Below, piece by piece: positions 8,449 through 18,100 of a stretch of DNA of 64,000 nt. The notes beneath the pieces were generated by a model. The model was given only the letters and a program-made list of their open reading frames with translations. It ran no database searches and had not been told where the DNA came from. Every line of letters starts with the position of its first letter. Position 1 is the stretch's first letter. The DNA is from Rhizobium sp. 007 (GTDB taxonomy: Bacteria; Pseudomonadota; Alphaproteobacteria; Rhizobiales; Rhizobiaceae), in assembly GCF_015353075.1 (NCBI RefSeq), contig NZ_CP064187.1, positions 2,170,001 to 2,234,000 of the forward strand, read 5' to 3'. The position numbers were made by a program, and so were the translations under genes.

Positions 8449-9708
8449 ATGGCACCTGCAATCGGCGGCACCGGGCTCGGAAACTGGAGCGCCCGCGCCT
8501 ATCACCGCAACTGGCTTCTCACCCAGGCAAGCGGCCTTTTCGATTTCTTCCAGCACAATTCTGTCAATCCCAAGGGCGGTTTTTACGATCTCGACGATCA
8601 TGGCAAGCCGCTTGATGCCGAGGGACAGGTTCGCAGCATTCATATTGCGTCGCGCGCAGTCCACTGCTTCTCGATCGGCGTCCTTCTCGGCCGTCCGGGT
8701 GCCGCCAGCGTCGTCGATCATGGCATGGACTACCTCTGGAACCGCCATCGCGACAAGAAGAATGGCGGCTATTTCTGGTCGCTGAACAATAATGGCCCCG
8801 TTGATTCCAACAAGCAGGGCTACGGCCACGCCTTCGTGCTGCTGGCTGCGTCCTCAGCGAAAACCATCGGCCATCCGCTGGCCGACGGAATGTTGGCCGA
8901 CATCACGGAAATCCTGAACACGAAGTTCTGGGAGCCGCAGCATGGCGCCATCGCCGAAGAGTTCACCGCCGACTGGCAGCCGCTCGACGGCGGCGCCTAT
9001 CGCGGCCAGAATTCCAACATGCACCTGACCGAAGCGCTGATGGCCGCCTTTGAGGCCACCGGCGACAAGGAATATCTCGCCAAGGCCGAAAGCATCGCCA
9101 ATCTTGTCATCCTCCACGCGGCCGGTTCCGTCGGCTGGCGCGTCGCCGAGCATTTCAGCGCCGATTGGGCTATCGACAAGAACTACTATCATCCGAACGA
9201 AATGTTCCGTCCCGCCGGCACCACGCCCGGCCACTGGCTGGAATGGGCCCGGCTCATCCTGCAGCTGTGGTCACTCGGCGGCAAGCGCCACGACTGGATG
9301 CCGGACGCGGCGAAGGCCCTCTTCGCACAATCCATGGCGCTCGGCTGGGACGACGACAAGGGCGGCTTCTTCTACACGCTCGATTGGCACGACAAGCCCG
9401 CCAAGCGCAACAAGCTCTGGTGGCCCGCCTGCGAGGGCGCCGGCGCCGCCCACTTCCTCAACGAACACCTGCCGAGCGACTTCCACGAGCAAAGCTACCG
9501 CAAGATCTGGAACGTCATCGAACGCGCCTTTATCGACCATGAGAACGGCGGCTGGCACGAAGAACTGACGGAAGACCTCGTTCCGTCCCACAGCCTCTTC
9601 CCCGGCAAGGGCGATATCTACCACGCGCTACAGGCCTGCCTCATCCCGCTCTTCCCGGCGACCGGCAGCCTGACCAAGGGCATCATCGAGGCTGGCGGGA
9701 CGATTTGA
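8449..9708 (+). CDS. AGE-family sugar epimerase/isomerase
   Basis: Cytoplasmic (alpha/alpha)6-barrel enzyme of the N-acylglucosamine 2-epimerase family, 419 residues. Family blocks are GGFYDLDDHGKPL and RSIHIASRAVHCFSIG near the N-terminus, YGHAFVLLAASSAK in the middle, YRGQNSNMHLTEALMAAFEA, and GGWHEELTEDLVP near the end. The conserved histidines of these blocks are the expected catalytic bases. The length and the Gln-Asn-Ser-Asn-Met-His block fit mannose/sulfoquinovose isomerase-like members better than true N-acylglucosamine epimerases. The ATG follows GGAGGAGTAAC. It is monocistronic and divergent from metH. Substrate is undetermined. Confidence 0.88.
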   Translation: MAPAIGGTGLGNWSARAYHRNWLLTQASGLFDFFQHNSVNPKGGFYDLDDHGKPLDAEGQVRSIHIASRAVHCFSIGVLLGRPGAASVVDHGMDYLWNRHRDKKNGGYFWSLNNNGPVDSNKQGYGHAFVLLAASSAKTIGHPLADGMLADITEILNTKFWEPQHGAIAEEFTADWQPLDGGAYRGQNSNMHLTEALMAAFEATGDKEYLAKAESIANLVILHAAGSVGWRVAEHFSADWAIDKNYYHPNEMFRPAGTTPGHWLEWARLILQLWSLGGKRHDWMPDAAKALFAQSMALGWDDDKGGFFYTLDWHDKPAKRNKLWWPACEGAGAAHFLNEHLPSDFHEQSYRKIWNVIERAFIDHENGGWHEELTEDLVPSHSLFPGKGDIYHALQACLIPLFPATGSLTKGIIEAGGTI

Positions 9709-9746
9709 GGCAATTGCCGGCGCGGGCGCTTCCCTCAGACGCCCAC

Positions 9747-9869
9747 ATTCCTGTGCTTGTCACAGAGATCCAGCAGCGCCATGTCCATGGCGCGGGAGAC
9801 TCATTGAGGCTAGCCAAAAAGAGAGTCATTCACGGCGCAGGCGCGCCGTGCCAAGCACAGGAATGAGGG
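9747..9869. repeat. RIME-like rhizobial intergenic mosaic element, copy 2
   Basis: Terminal inverted repeats ATTCCTGTGCTTG (9747-9759) and CAAGCACAGGAAT (9852-9864) are perfect over 13 bp. Inside are the palindrome GCGCCATGTCCATGGCGC and the GGGAGACTC block shared with copy 1 at 531. It occupies the space between the convergent isomerase and UPF0303 genes, a typical position for RIME elements. Confidence 0.7.
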
Positions 9870-9901
9870 TCACGTAAAGTGGCGCTCCGCAGTTAAATCC
9901 C

Positions 9902-10390
9902 TCATCTCAGCCGCAAGATATCCAAATCCTTCGCCAGCATCAGTGACAGCGCCTCCACGACGAGATTGTGGTCGTCGCGCTGCGGCAGGCCCGAAACCGT
10001 GACGGCGCCGATGCAGCCGGTTCCCTTGACGTTGATCGGGAAACTGCCGCCATGCGGCGCGTAGTCGGCGCCGGAAAGCCCGTTGTCTTCGACCGTCTTG
10101 CCGTCCTTCTGCAGCTTCAGGCCACAGGCATAGCTGCTCTTCCAATAGCGGAACACCATGTTGCGCTTGCGGCGAACCCACTGGACGTTGTCGGGCGTGG
10201 CGCCTGGCAGCGCCGCGTAGAAGACCGGCATGGAATGCAGCGTGACGTCGATTGCCACGCCAAGGCCGCGTTCGGTCGCGAGTTCGTGCAAGAGCTTGCC
10301 GAGTTGCCAGGCGGTGGTGAGATCGAAGGCGTCGAAGCTCAGCACCTTTTCCTGCTCAGCGATCCGGCCGAGATCCTCTTCGATGGTCAT
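9902..10390 (-). CDS. UPF0303 / HbpS-GlcG-like heme-degrading-domain protein
   Basis: Conserved cytoplasmic protein of 162 residues beginning MTIEEDLGRIAEQEKVLSFD. It ends SGLPQRDDHNLVVEAL followed by a short helix, and carries DYAPHGGSFPINVKGTGCIG, the glycine-rich core of the DUF336 (HbpS/GlcG) fold. This matches the UPF0303 family of rhizobia. The start at 10390 has AGAGGAG 8 bases upstream. Biochemical role is unknown; members of the wider fold bind heme or small ligands. It stands alone between a repeat element and the DUF4174 gene. Confidence 0.85.
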   Translation of the reverse strand: MTIEEDLGRIAEQEKVLSFDAFDLTTAWQLGKLLHELATERGLGVAIDVTLHSMPVFYAALPGATPDNVQWVRRKRNMVFRYWKSSYACGLKLQKDGKTVEDNGLSGADYAPHGGSFPINVKGTGCIGAVTVSGLPQRDDHNLVVEALSLMLAKDLDILRLR

Positions 10391-10470
10391 AAAACTCGCT
10401 CCTCTTGCGTCATCGAACCGGCGGAAAACATCCGCATCCGGCGGCAAAAGTAAAGCAGAATTACCGAAGC

Positions 10471-10872
10471 TCAGTGCGGCATCGACGACAGCGCGCCTAT
10501 GATTTCCTCGGGCCGCACGGGCTCGCTGGAGCGCAGCTTCACGGTGCCGTCGCGGTCGAGCAGGACAAGGCCGAATTCACCGGGCTGCGGTCCTTCGAGG
10601 TCATCGCGGATTTCATCGGCGTCGAGGTCGTAGGAGCCTTCGAAAAGCGGAAACACCCCGCCACCGGCGATACTGAACACCTCGATATCATCCTCGATGA
10701 AACGCAGATGCGAGGTGCGTAGCAACTCGTCCTGAACGGCCGCACGATCATCATCCGCATCCGCAAATATGATGAGCACGCGCTTTGAGCCAATGAATGG
10801 TTTGAGACAGTCCGGCGAAACGGGCGCACGCGGCGCCGGACCCATGATTTCGCGTATGATTGATTTTAGCAT
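10471..10872 (-). CDS. DUF4174-containing protein
   Basis: Protein of 133 residues with a thioredoxin-like core: KPFIGSKRVLIIFADADDDR, a strand-helix region with RFIEDDIEVFSIAGGGVFPL, and LVLLDRDGTVKLRSSEPVRP. The last block is the signature of DUF4174, in which the Asp-Arg-Asp-Gly turn precedes a final strand. There is no signal peptide. ATG at 10872 is preceded by AAGGATG; a TTG start 10 codons upstream is possible. Function is unknown. It could be transcribed with the 127-residue gene upstream on the same strand (gap about 100 bp). Confidence 0.75.
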   Translation of the reverse strand: MLKSIIREIMGPAPRAPVSPDCLKPFIGSKRVLIIFADADDDRAAVQDELLRTSHLRFIEDDIEVFSIAGGGVFPLFEGSYDLDADEIRDDLEGPQPGEFGLVLLDRDGTVKLRSSEPVRPEEIIGALSSMPH

Positions 10873-10970
10873 GGTGCTCACATCCTTCGTGTCTGTCTTC
10901 AACGATTGGAAGTGAGACCGGTTCCCTGCGAGCGTGACGGGACCGCGGCCTGGCGCGATCCCTCAAAGGC

Positions 10971-11354
10971 TCATTCGGGCGGCTTGCGCTCTGCAGTGCG
11001 GCTGGAGACGGCCATGATATCGGCGCCGCCGTTGGCAAGAAGGCGTTTGCGCACCAGCACGCGCATGACGCGGGCGGCCGTCGAGAAGCTCATCTGATCG
11101 AGCGGCCCTTCACCTTCCCAGGGTTTGGTAAGTCTTTCGGTGACGGCGCCGACAATGTTCATCGGCACGATGTCGTCGCATTCGCGCATGGCTTCGAAGA
11201 CGAGGCTGATCGGGATGACCCGTCCTTCGAACGTGACGATCGGTTCGGTAAGTTCCGTATCCCATTCCTCGAAGGCATAGAGCGCTTCGCGGAACAATTC
11301 CTGAAGGGTGATCGGGGCGTGTCCGTTGTGAAGTGGCGGCAAGGCATTCGTCAT
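10971..11354 (-). CDS. Conserved hypothetical protein, 127 aa
   Basis: Unrecognised soluble protein beginning MTNALPPLHNGHAPITLQEL, rich in acidic helices (FREALYAFEEWDTELTEP), ending TAERKPPE. AAGAGGAGACAG lies directly before the ATG at 11354, which decides the start. There is no signal peptide or membrane segment. The clean codon use and strong ribosome site make it a real gene. Same strand as the DUF4174 gene below it. Confidence 0.6.
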   Translation of the reverse strand: MTNALPPLHNGHAPITLQELFREALYAFEEWDTELTEPIVTFEGRVIPISLVFEAMRECDDIVPMNIVGAVTERLTKPWEGEGPLDQMSFSTAARVMRVLVRKRLLANGGADIMAVSSRTAERKPPE

Positions 11355-11594
11355 GTCTGTCTCCTCTTGTGGATTAAGCCAGTTCCTCCTCATCGGCCGG
11401 GATCGAAGCAGGACACACAGAACCCCAGGGTTCCCTCCGGACCGAATAACACGATCGATTTTATAGTGTAACACTCGCGTGATAAAGCGATTTATGCCCA
11501 CCGGGCTGCCGACACGCCTCCGGAATGGGATAAGCCGCTGATATCGCTCAAGAACATCAACGGCTTTTTTTCACTTTGAAGTGGAGAATTGAGG

Positions 11595-12341
11595 CTACTG
11601 CTCGAGTGCGAAGGTGACGTTGACGGTAACATTATAGGCATTTTCGCCGCCCTGAACCGGCACAGCGGCGTCGCTTGCCTCCTTCATCATCGCCGCGCGA
11701 TAGACCGGCTGCGGCAGCGGCCGAACGCTGTTTTCGCTGATTTCGATGATGCGGCCGAGCTTCACGCCGGCAGCCTCCGTCAGCGTCTTTGCCTTCTTGA
11801 TCGCTGCCGCGACGGCATCCTTGCGGGCCGCCTCGATTGCCGCGTCCGGCTTGTCGTTGGTGAACTGGATGTCGCCGCCCTGGTTGACGCCGAGCGTCAC
11901 GGCCTGGTCGATGATGCCACCCAGCTCGCCAAGATCGCGCACGCGAACCGTCAGCCCGTTGGAAACCTGGTAGCCGATCAGTTCCGGCGGCTTCGGCTGG
12001 CCGTCGTTGTTCTGCGGATAGTTATACTGCGGCTGCACAGAAAAGCCCGAGGTCTGCAGGTCCTTGTCGGCAATCCCGCCCTTCTTCAGCGCTGCCAGCA
12101 CCCCAGCCATCGCCTTGTTGTTCTCGTCGAGCGCCTCGCGCGCCGTCTTCGCCTGCTTGACGACGGCAAGGTTGAGCACCGCCATGTCCGGCGCCAGCGC
12201 CGATTCCCCCTCGCCCGAGACCATGATCACCGCCTCGCGCGGCTTCGTTTCGTCGGCAGCCGAAGCCGAAGCCCCCGCCAGCCCGGCAGGCATGCCGATC
12301 AGCATGCCGAAAGCCACGTTTCTGATAGTCCGTAGCGCCAT
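11595..12341 (-). CDS. SIMPL-domain (DUF541) periplasmic protein
   Basis: Exported protein of 248 residues. The signal peptide MALRTIRNVAFGMLIGMPAG runs to a cleavage near ASAADE. The mature part carries SIMPL/DUF541 hallmarks: VSGEGESALAPDMAVLNLAV, a helix with AREALDENNKAMAGVLAALK, and DLQTSGFSVQPQYNYP. The C-terminal part has GYQVSNGLTVRVRDLGELGG and a closing strand VTVNVTFALEQ. CAAGGAGTG precedes the ATG. Family members (E. coli YggE-like) are linked to oxidative-stress protection, but no precise activity is established. Monocistronic, next to the tRNA gene. Confidence 0.88.
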   Translation of the reverse strand: MALRTIRNVAFGMLIGMPAGLAGASASAADETKPREAVIMVSGEGESALAPDMAVLNLAVVKQAKTAREALDENNKAMAGVLAALKKGGIADKDLQTSGFSVQPQYNYPQNNDGQPKPPELIGYQVSNGLTVRVRDLGELGGIIDQAVTLGVNQGGDIQFTNDKPDAAIEAARKDAVAAAIKKAKTLTEAAGVKLGRIIEISENSVRPLPQPVYRAAMMKEASDAAVPVQGGENAYNVTVNVTFALEQ

Positions 12342-12496
12342 TTTTTCACTCCTTGGTTGTCGCCATCCCGCCTCACTCTTTGACGATTGATTGTGAAGCT
12401 ATTGCGGCAGCGTCTTGTCGCTGCATCCGAATTGCGTTAGAGCGAAATCGCACCGGGGAGCCATTGCCCCGCTGCCCGCGCGGCAAAGCCACGCGA

Positions 12497-12572
12497 GGGC
12501 CTGTAGCTCAATGGTTAGAGCCGGCGGCTCATAACCGCTTGGTTGGGGGTTCGAGTCCCTCCGGGCCCACCA
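12497..12572 (+). tRNA. tRNA-Ile2 (CAU anticodon, lysidine type)
   Basis: A 76-base cloverleaf with encoded CCA. Acceptor stem GGGCCTG pairs with CGGGCCC, D-arm GTAGCTCAATGGTTAGAGC, anticodon stem-loop GCGGCTCATAACCGC, and T-arm GGGGGTTCGAGTCCCTC. The CAT anticodon could be Met or Ile2. The anticodon arm resembles ileX-type tRNA-Ile2 (GCGACTCATAATCGC) rather than elongator Met, so C34 is probably modified to lysidine by TilS. A broken integrase points at its 3' end, indicating use as an attachment site. Confidence 0.9.
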
Positions 12573-12618
12573 TCATTTTCAACAAATTGTTGATTTTCCT
12601 CCTCATTTTCCTTGTTTC

Positions 12619-12657
12619 TGTCCCACTTTTCAAAGTTGGCCTATGAAAGTGGGACAT
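12619..12657. terminator. Inverted repeat at the end of the integrase remnant
   Basis: TGTCCCACTTT and AAAGTGGGACA form an 11-bp perfect stem around a 17-base loop that contains the integrase stop codon. It lies 47 bp past the tRNA 3' end. It may be the terminator of the recombinase gene or part of the attachment site. Confidence 0.45.
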
Positions 12658-13552
12658 TGTTCTCGTTTCGGTCGGGAACCAAGAGCTTCGCGGCGTGGCC
12701 TGAGAGCTTCTTGCGGCGAGCGGCACGAGTGTAAAGGTCAGCCTGCTGACTCGTCGTCCAACCGAAGATCGCTTTGAGCTGGTCGCTGGTCGCTCCGTTT
12801 TCGCAGCGATTGAAGCCCCGCTTCTTACAAGCCGTGCGCCGAGCAATGGAAAAAGCCAGCCTCGTCGCACCATTGGCGCATCTTATTTCCCAATCCTTTG
12901 TCGGAGAACGGCTTGCCGTATTCAGTGACTAGGAACGTGAGTGGACCAGCCGGCACATGTGCGAGTTCGTCCAACAGATTAGGCAGTACCGGTATATTGA
13001 CATCTACGCGGCTTGACCGGCTCGTCTTGCCGGGCCAGCCGTCGCTCAGGTGTAGCCGCCCTAATATGGCAGCACCAGATAGCCGCACCCCGGTAAACAT
13101 GAAAATTGCCAGCGCCAGGCGCGCAGTCGTCCCCGGCTAGTGACAAGCCTCGTATTGCTCTATCTCCTCAAGCTTCCATGTGTGAAACCCGTCGCCGGAC
13201 TTAAGCGCTTGATGCCGTTACAGGGATTCGTCTTTGCCTCGCCAACCTCAATTGCCCCAGCGAAAAGAGCGCTGATTGCCTTCACTATGTTGTTGGCCGC
13301 GCCGGGAGCATCTATGCGGGCGTCGCGGATCGCGGTCACATGCTTGCGCTCAAGAAGCTCAAAGGGCTTGTCGCCGTGCTTGATGCAGATTGCATCTGGC
13401 GCTGGATGCATAGCGGCGAGATCATTGCCCATACTCTGACCGAACCAGGACACGGCCAGATCGGCGGTCCGACCGGACAGTTCACTGCCGACGGCGCCCA
13501 TGGCGGAAAGCCAACCTACGATGCCGTCATCAACCACAGCGCTGCTGCCCAT
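12641..13552 (-). pseudogene. Tyrosine recombinase/integrase, degraded
   Basis: Pieces of one integrase follow in order in different frames. The core-binding domain (HGDKPFELLERKHVTAIRDA, then NNIVKAISALFAGAIEVGEA) runs to about 13190. After a frameshift, FHTWKLEEIEQYEACH is followed by an in-frame TAG at about 13138. Next come LALAIFMFTGVRLSGAAI with the first catalytic Arg, and PLTFLVTEYGKPF...CSAHGL. A second frameshift near 12826 removes the HxxR arginine context. The tail SDQLKAIFGWTTSQQADLY, with the catalytic Tyr, ends at 12641. At least two frameshifts and one stop make it inactive. Its C-terminus faces the tRNA-Ile 3' end, as in tRNA-integrated islands. Confidence 0.85.
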
Positions 13553-13623
13553 CCGGCGAGGTCCTGCCCCTGTGGGACGCGGACCGCCGCGAACGTCGTC
13601 GGATTGGAGATGAAGAAGGTCCT

Positions 13624-14259
13624 TCAGAAATTGAACCGCACGCCGAAGACATTTGCACTGGAGCCGCCGTGCACGTCGCCGAGCGTCCCCCAGGCTCCGG
13701 ACCGGTGGTGTATCCGCCAGAAGAAATCGACGTCGGGCATGGCGTTGAAGGAAAGGTTCAACTCGGGGCCGAGATAGAACAGCGTTCTGGCGTCCCCGTT
13801 ATGCTCCAGCTCGTTCTTGCGCTCCCGTCCCTCCTGGGTATGCGTGACATGGCTGATGCCAAACGTAAAGGCTGGTGAGATACGGACGGTATCACCAATC
13901 TCGAAACCGTCGTAGCGAGCGACGCCGCCGCCCCAGAATTCCGCATTCGGATGCCCGCCGGATCTTCCGGCGAGCCCCGCTTCCAGTCCGAACCTGAAGG
14001 AGCCCATCCTAGCCGGGAAGTACTGGTAGCCGAGGCCGAAGATCGGGAGGTCCTCGTATGTGACGCCGAAAGGATTGGCTGCCTGGAGGATGTCGGCGTC
14101 GACCATCGTGCCGCCGAAGGCGAATACCGACTGATTGACGTCGCGGTTCTGGGCCTGCGCGTCGGTTGTTCCCAAGAACGGCATAGTGGCAGCGCCAAGC
14201 AGCAGAGCAAGCGGGATGGCGGTTGAAGGCTTCATATCGGATCTAATCCTGGACTTCAT
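13624..14259 (-). CDS. PagL-like lipid A 3-O-deacylase family outer-membrane protein
   Basis: Exported beta-barrel protein of 211 residues. A signal peptide (KPSTAIPLALLLGAATMPFL, cleavage after AQA) is followed by alternating amphipathic strands. Near the C-terminus is FWRIHHRSGAWGTLG, then GGSSANVFGVRFNF. The His-His-x-Ser block resembles the His/Ser catalytic pair of PagL, and the terminal Phe is typical of outer-membrane barrels. ATG at 14259 is chosen because CTGGAG lies 6 bases upstream. If active, it would trim lipid A acyl chains; a non-enzymatic acyloxyacyl-hydrolase relative is an alternative. It lies within the accessory stretch. Confidence 0.65.
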   Translation of the reverse strand: MKSRIRSDMKPSTAIPLALLLGAATMPFLGTTDAQAQNRDVNQSVFAFGGTMVDADILQAANPFGVTYEDLPIFGLGYQYFPARMGSFRFGLEAGLAGRSGGHPNAEFWGGGVARYDGFEIGDTVRISPAFTFGISHVTHTQEGRERKNELEHNGDARTLFYLGPELNLSFNAMPDVDFFWRIHHRSGAWGTLGDVHGGSSANVFGVRFNF

Positions 14260-14440
14260 GTTTTCTCCAGCGTGCGCATTCACCTAAGGCTCTGGAACAG
14301 CTCCTGACTGGGCGGAAGACACTGTCCGCTAGCCCCTGCATGCGGCCCCGCAGTATCGTCAACGGGGTCCTGAGTTCGGGGGATCGCGGAATTTTACCAT
14401 CGACGTGCTCACGCCATTCCCTATCTATAAAATGTTCCAT

Positions 14441-14458
14441 TTTGCAACGCGTTGCAAA
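14441..14458. promoter_or_regulatory. Operator-like palindrome TTTGCAACGCGTTGCAAA
   Basis: A perfect 18-bp palindrome. The same TTGCAACGCGTTGCAA core recurs at 14678-14693, with centres 236 bp apart. Size, symmetry and repetition suggest binding of a dimeric regulator, perhaps with looping. The regulator is not identifiable from this window. Confidence 0.55.
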
Positions 14459-14677
14459 TCCCGTTTGAATGGCTGGAAGAACGAAGTTTCAGAAGTAATT
14501 TTGCGCCCCCGGCCTAAAACCAGCGCCAGCTTCGAAACGCGGTTGCAAACGGTCGATCGATAGGTTCCAACATTGGGTCCGACAAAAGAGAACTCGCATT
14601 GAATTTATTGCGTAAAATGTGTTGCTCCACCCTCCTTTGGTGCCTACCGCAGGTTAAGCGCGTTTGGAAGCCGTGAC

Positions 14678-14693
14678 TTGCAACGCGTTGCAA
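14678..14693. promoter_or_regulatory. Operator-like palindrome TTGCAACGCGTTGCAA
   Basis: A perfect 16-bp palindrome, flanked by GAC on the left and AGTC on the right so that symmetry nearly extends to 23 bp. It is the second copy of the 14441 motif and lies 447 bp before the giant kinase start. Confidence 0.55.
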
Positions 14694-15124
14694 AGTCAGC
14701 TTTGCGCCGATATCGTTGAAAAAGTCCGTTTTCTACAACGTCTGATTTTTCGGAGGGCCGTAGAGGCCGACACAGTAAATTGACGTGGGGACCTGCCTAT
14801 TCTGCCATCAAGCAGCGTGTGAGCTGTGTAGCGGAATTGAGGCGGATCGAGCAGCAACATTCGCTTAGATCGCGAATTGGCCGACTTTTCGCTAAGCCCC
14901 AATTTTGGAGTTTTCCAACACAATCCGCCACTTCCGGAGCTTTGCTAATGATGCCGGGAACGTCGCGTTTCTGACCCCAAAGCGGAAGTTCATCGACCGG
15001 AGGAGACTGTCCCCTGCCGGTACACGGTCGAATGAGCAGACGAGATATGCTAGTATGCCTTCCGGCCAACTTGGGAGGACGAGGACAAAAAGACGGAGAA
15101 TCTGCCAGGATCGCTAAGTCGGCG

Positions 15125-18100
15125 ATGGCGTGCGGCAATCGACCCCTCGCGTTAGGCGCCGATGGAGATAACGCCTTGGAGGTGTTGTGGGAGGATAGTG
15201 AACGCGTGTTCTGCCGGGGACAGCGCCTGTGCGCTGACGGCCAGTGGAACGCTGTGCTGGCGGTGCTGCCCGCCGCCGAGCACCTGAAGCCCTCAAGCCT
15301 CGATCGCCTCGCCCACGAGTATCAATTGAAGGACGAACTGGATGGTGCATGGGCCGTGCGGCCGCTGGAGCTCGTGAGCGAAGGCGGTCGGACCATGCTG
15401 GTGCTCGAGGACCCCGGCGGCGAGCCGCTCGACCGCTTGATCGGCAAGCCCATGGAAGTGGGAAATTTCCTGCGTCTCGCGATCAGCATCGCTGTGGCGC
15501 TCGGTAAGGTTCACCAGCGCGGTCTCATCCACAAGGACCTCAAGCCGGCCAATATCCTGGTAACGGGCTCAGGCGCCGAGGTGCGGCTCACCGGCTTCGG
15601 CATCGCATCGCGCCTTTCGCGAGAGCGCCAGTCGCCCGAACCGCCCGAGGTGATCGCCGGGACGCTCGCCTATATGGCGCCGGAGCAGACCGGGCGCATG
15701 AACCGCTCGATTGATGCCCGCAGCGACCTCTATGCCCTTGGTGTGACCTTTTATCAAATGCTCACCGGCGTACTGCCGTTTACGGCTGCCGATCCGATGG
15801 AATGGGTGCACTGCCATATCGCACGGCAGCCGGTGCCGCCCACCGAGCGGCTGAAAGAAATCCCCGCCGCCGTCTCGGCAATCATCATGAAGCTGCTCGC
15901 CAAGACGGCCGAGGAGCGTTACCAGACCGCGGGCGGCGTCGAGCGCGACCTCAGACGCTGCCTTGATCAGTGGGAAACCGAGGGCCGCATCGGCGAGTTC
16001 CCGCTCGGTGAGTACGACACGCCCGGCCGTCTGCTGATCCCGGAAAAACTCTACGGGCGAGAGCGGGAGATCGAGATCTTGCTCGCTGCCTTCGAGCGGG
16101 TCGTCACCAGCGGGACGCCGGAACTGGTGCTGGTCTCCGGCTATTCGGGCATCGGCAAGTCTGCGATAGTTCATGAGCTGCACAAAGTACTGGTGACGCC
16201 GCGCGGGCTGTTCGCGTCCGGCAAGTTCGATCAGTACAAACGCGATATTCCGTATGCGACGCTGGCACAGGCTTTTCAGAGTCTCATCCGGGGGCTTCTC
16301 GCGAAGAGCGACGTCGATTTGGCACTCTGGCGCGACGCGCTTCTGGAGGCGCTCGGCCCGAACGGGCAGCTCATGGTCGATGTGGTCCCCGAGCTGAAGC
16401 TCATCATCGGCGACCAGCCACCGGTTCCGGAGCTTCCGCCGCAAGACGCGCAACGGCGATTCCAGCTGATATTCCGGCGGTTCATCAGCGTCTTTGCCCG
16501 GCCCGAACATCCGCTAGCGCTGTTCCTCGACGATCTCCAATGGCTCGACGCGGCGACGCTCGACCTGCTAGAGGATCTACTGACCCGGTCGGATGTCCAG
16601 CACCTAATGCTGATCGGTGCCTATCGCGACAACGAAGTCACCGCCGCCCATCCTTTGATGCGGAAGCTTGACGCGATCAAGACCGCCGGCGGCAAGGTCG
16701 CGGAAATCACGCTTGCGCCGCTTACTCAAGACCATCTCCGGCAGTTGATTGCGGATGCGCTCCACTGTCAGCCCGAGCGTGCAGCCCCGCTCGCACAGAT
16801 GATGCTCGACAAGACCGGCGGCAATCCGTTCTTCGTCCGTCAGTTCCTGTTTTCTCTCGCCGAAGAGCGAATGCTCACCTTCGATCATGACGCGGCATGC
16901 TGGTCCTGGGATCTCGAGCGCATTCACGCCAAGGGATACACCGACAACGTCGTGCACCTCATGGTCGGCAAGCTCGCGCGCCTGCCGCCCGAAACGCGGG
17001 AGGCGTTGCAGCAGTTCGCCTGTCTCGGAAACATCGCAGATACCACGATGCTTTCACTCGTCCTCGAAACCCCGGAGGAGCAAGTCCCCGAGGCCCTGTG
17101 GCCTGCCGTCGCTCATGAACTGCTCGAGCGTCTGGCAGGCGCCTACCGGTTCGTCCACGATCGCGTTCAGGAAGCTGCCTATTCGCTGATCCCGGAGGAG
17201 CGGCGCGGCGAGTTGCACCTTCGCATAGGGAGACTGCTTGCGGCGAACACTGCGCCGGAGCTGATTGACGATTATGTTTTCGACATTGTCAGCCAGCTCA
17301 ATCGCGGGTCCGCACTGATCACCTCAGCTGAGGAGCGCGAGCAACTGGCGAAGTTCAATCTGCTGGCCGGCAGGCGCGCCAAGGCCTCGACGGCATACGC
17401 CGCGGCGCTCAACTACTTCGTTGCCGGCACGACACTGCTGCCGGAAGACGCCTGGGAGCGCCAGCACCAACTGGCGTTCGCGCTTGAGCTGAACCGAGCC
17501 GAGTGCGAGTTCCTCATTGGCGCGCTGGCGGACGCGGAGGAGCGGTTAGCACAGCTTTCCAATTGTGCTGTCTGCTCCGACGACAAGGCTGCTGTCGCCT
17601 GCCTGCGCATCGATCTCTATACTGCGCTCGGTCAGACCAGTCGCTCCGTGGCCGTCGGTCTCGACTACCTCCGGCAGCATCTCGGTATAGACTGGTCGCC
17701 ACATCCAGGCGACGAGGACGCGCGCCGCGAATACGCGCGAATCTGGTTGCAGGTCGGGAGCCGGACGATCGAGGAGCTCATTGATCTGCCATTGATGAGC
17801 GATCCGGCCTCCCTCGCGGCGCTGGATGTTCTGACGAAGCTCGTGTCGGCCGTTTGGCATACCGATGCGAATCTAGCGTGTATGGCGATCTGCGGAGCGG
17901 TCAATCTCAGCCTCGAGCGAGGCAACAGCGACGGCTCCTGCTACCACTATGTATCGCTTGGCCATGTTGCCGGGCCGCGCTTCGGCGACTATGCGGCCGG
18001 ATTTCGATTTGGGCGGCTCGGATACCAACTGGTCGAACACCGCCAGCTGAAGCGCTTCCAAGCCAGGACCTATAAGGACTTTGCGGCTCACGTCTTACCT

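Larger units (their letters stand above)
14260..15124. other. 865-bp intergenic region with two operator-like palindromes
   Basis: No convincing coding sequence is seen. The region separates the divergent outer-membrane gene and the giant kinase gene. It contains two large palindromes (listed separately) and a half-site ACGCGGTTGCAAAC near 14537. Its lower GC and lack of coding bias fit a regulatory or acquired spacer. Confidence 0.5.

Noticed and set aside
12353..12646. Open frame containing VAQWLEPAAHNRLVGGSSPSG on the plus strand
   Set aside because: This is the classic false translation of a tRNA gene and its flanks; it covers the tRNA-Ile.
12529..12873. Minus-strand open frame ending VGPEGLEPPTKRL
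   Set aside because: The ending is a reverse-strand tRNA translation artefact, and the rest overlaps the integrase remnant in the wrong frame.
14797..15138. Minus-strand 113-codon frame upstream of the giant kinase
   Set aside because: No ribosome site, no family match, and it overlaps the kinase start region; probably chance.
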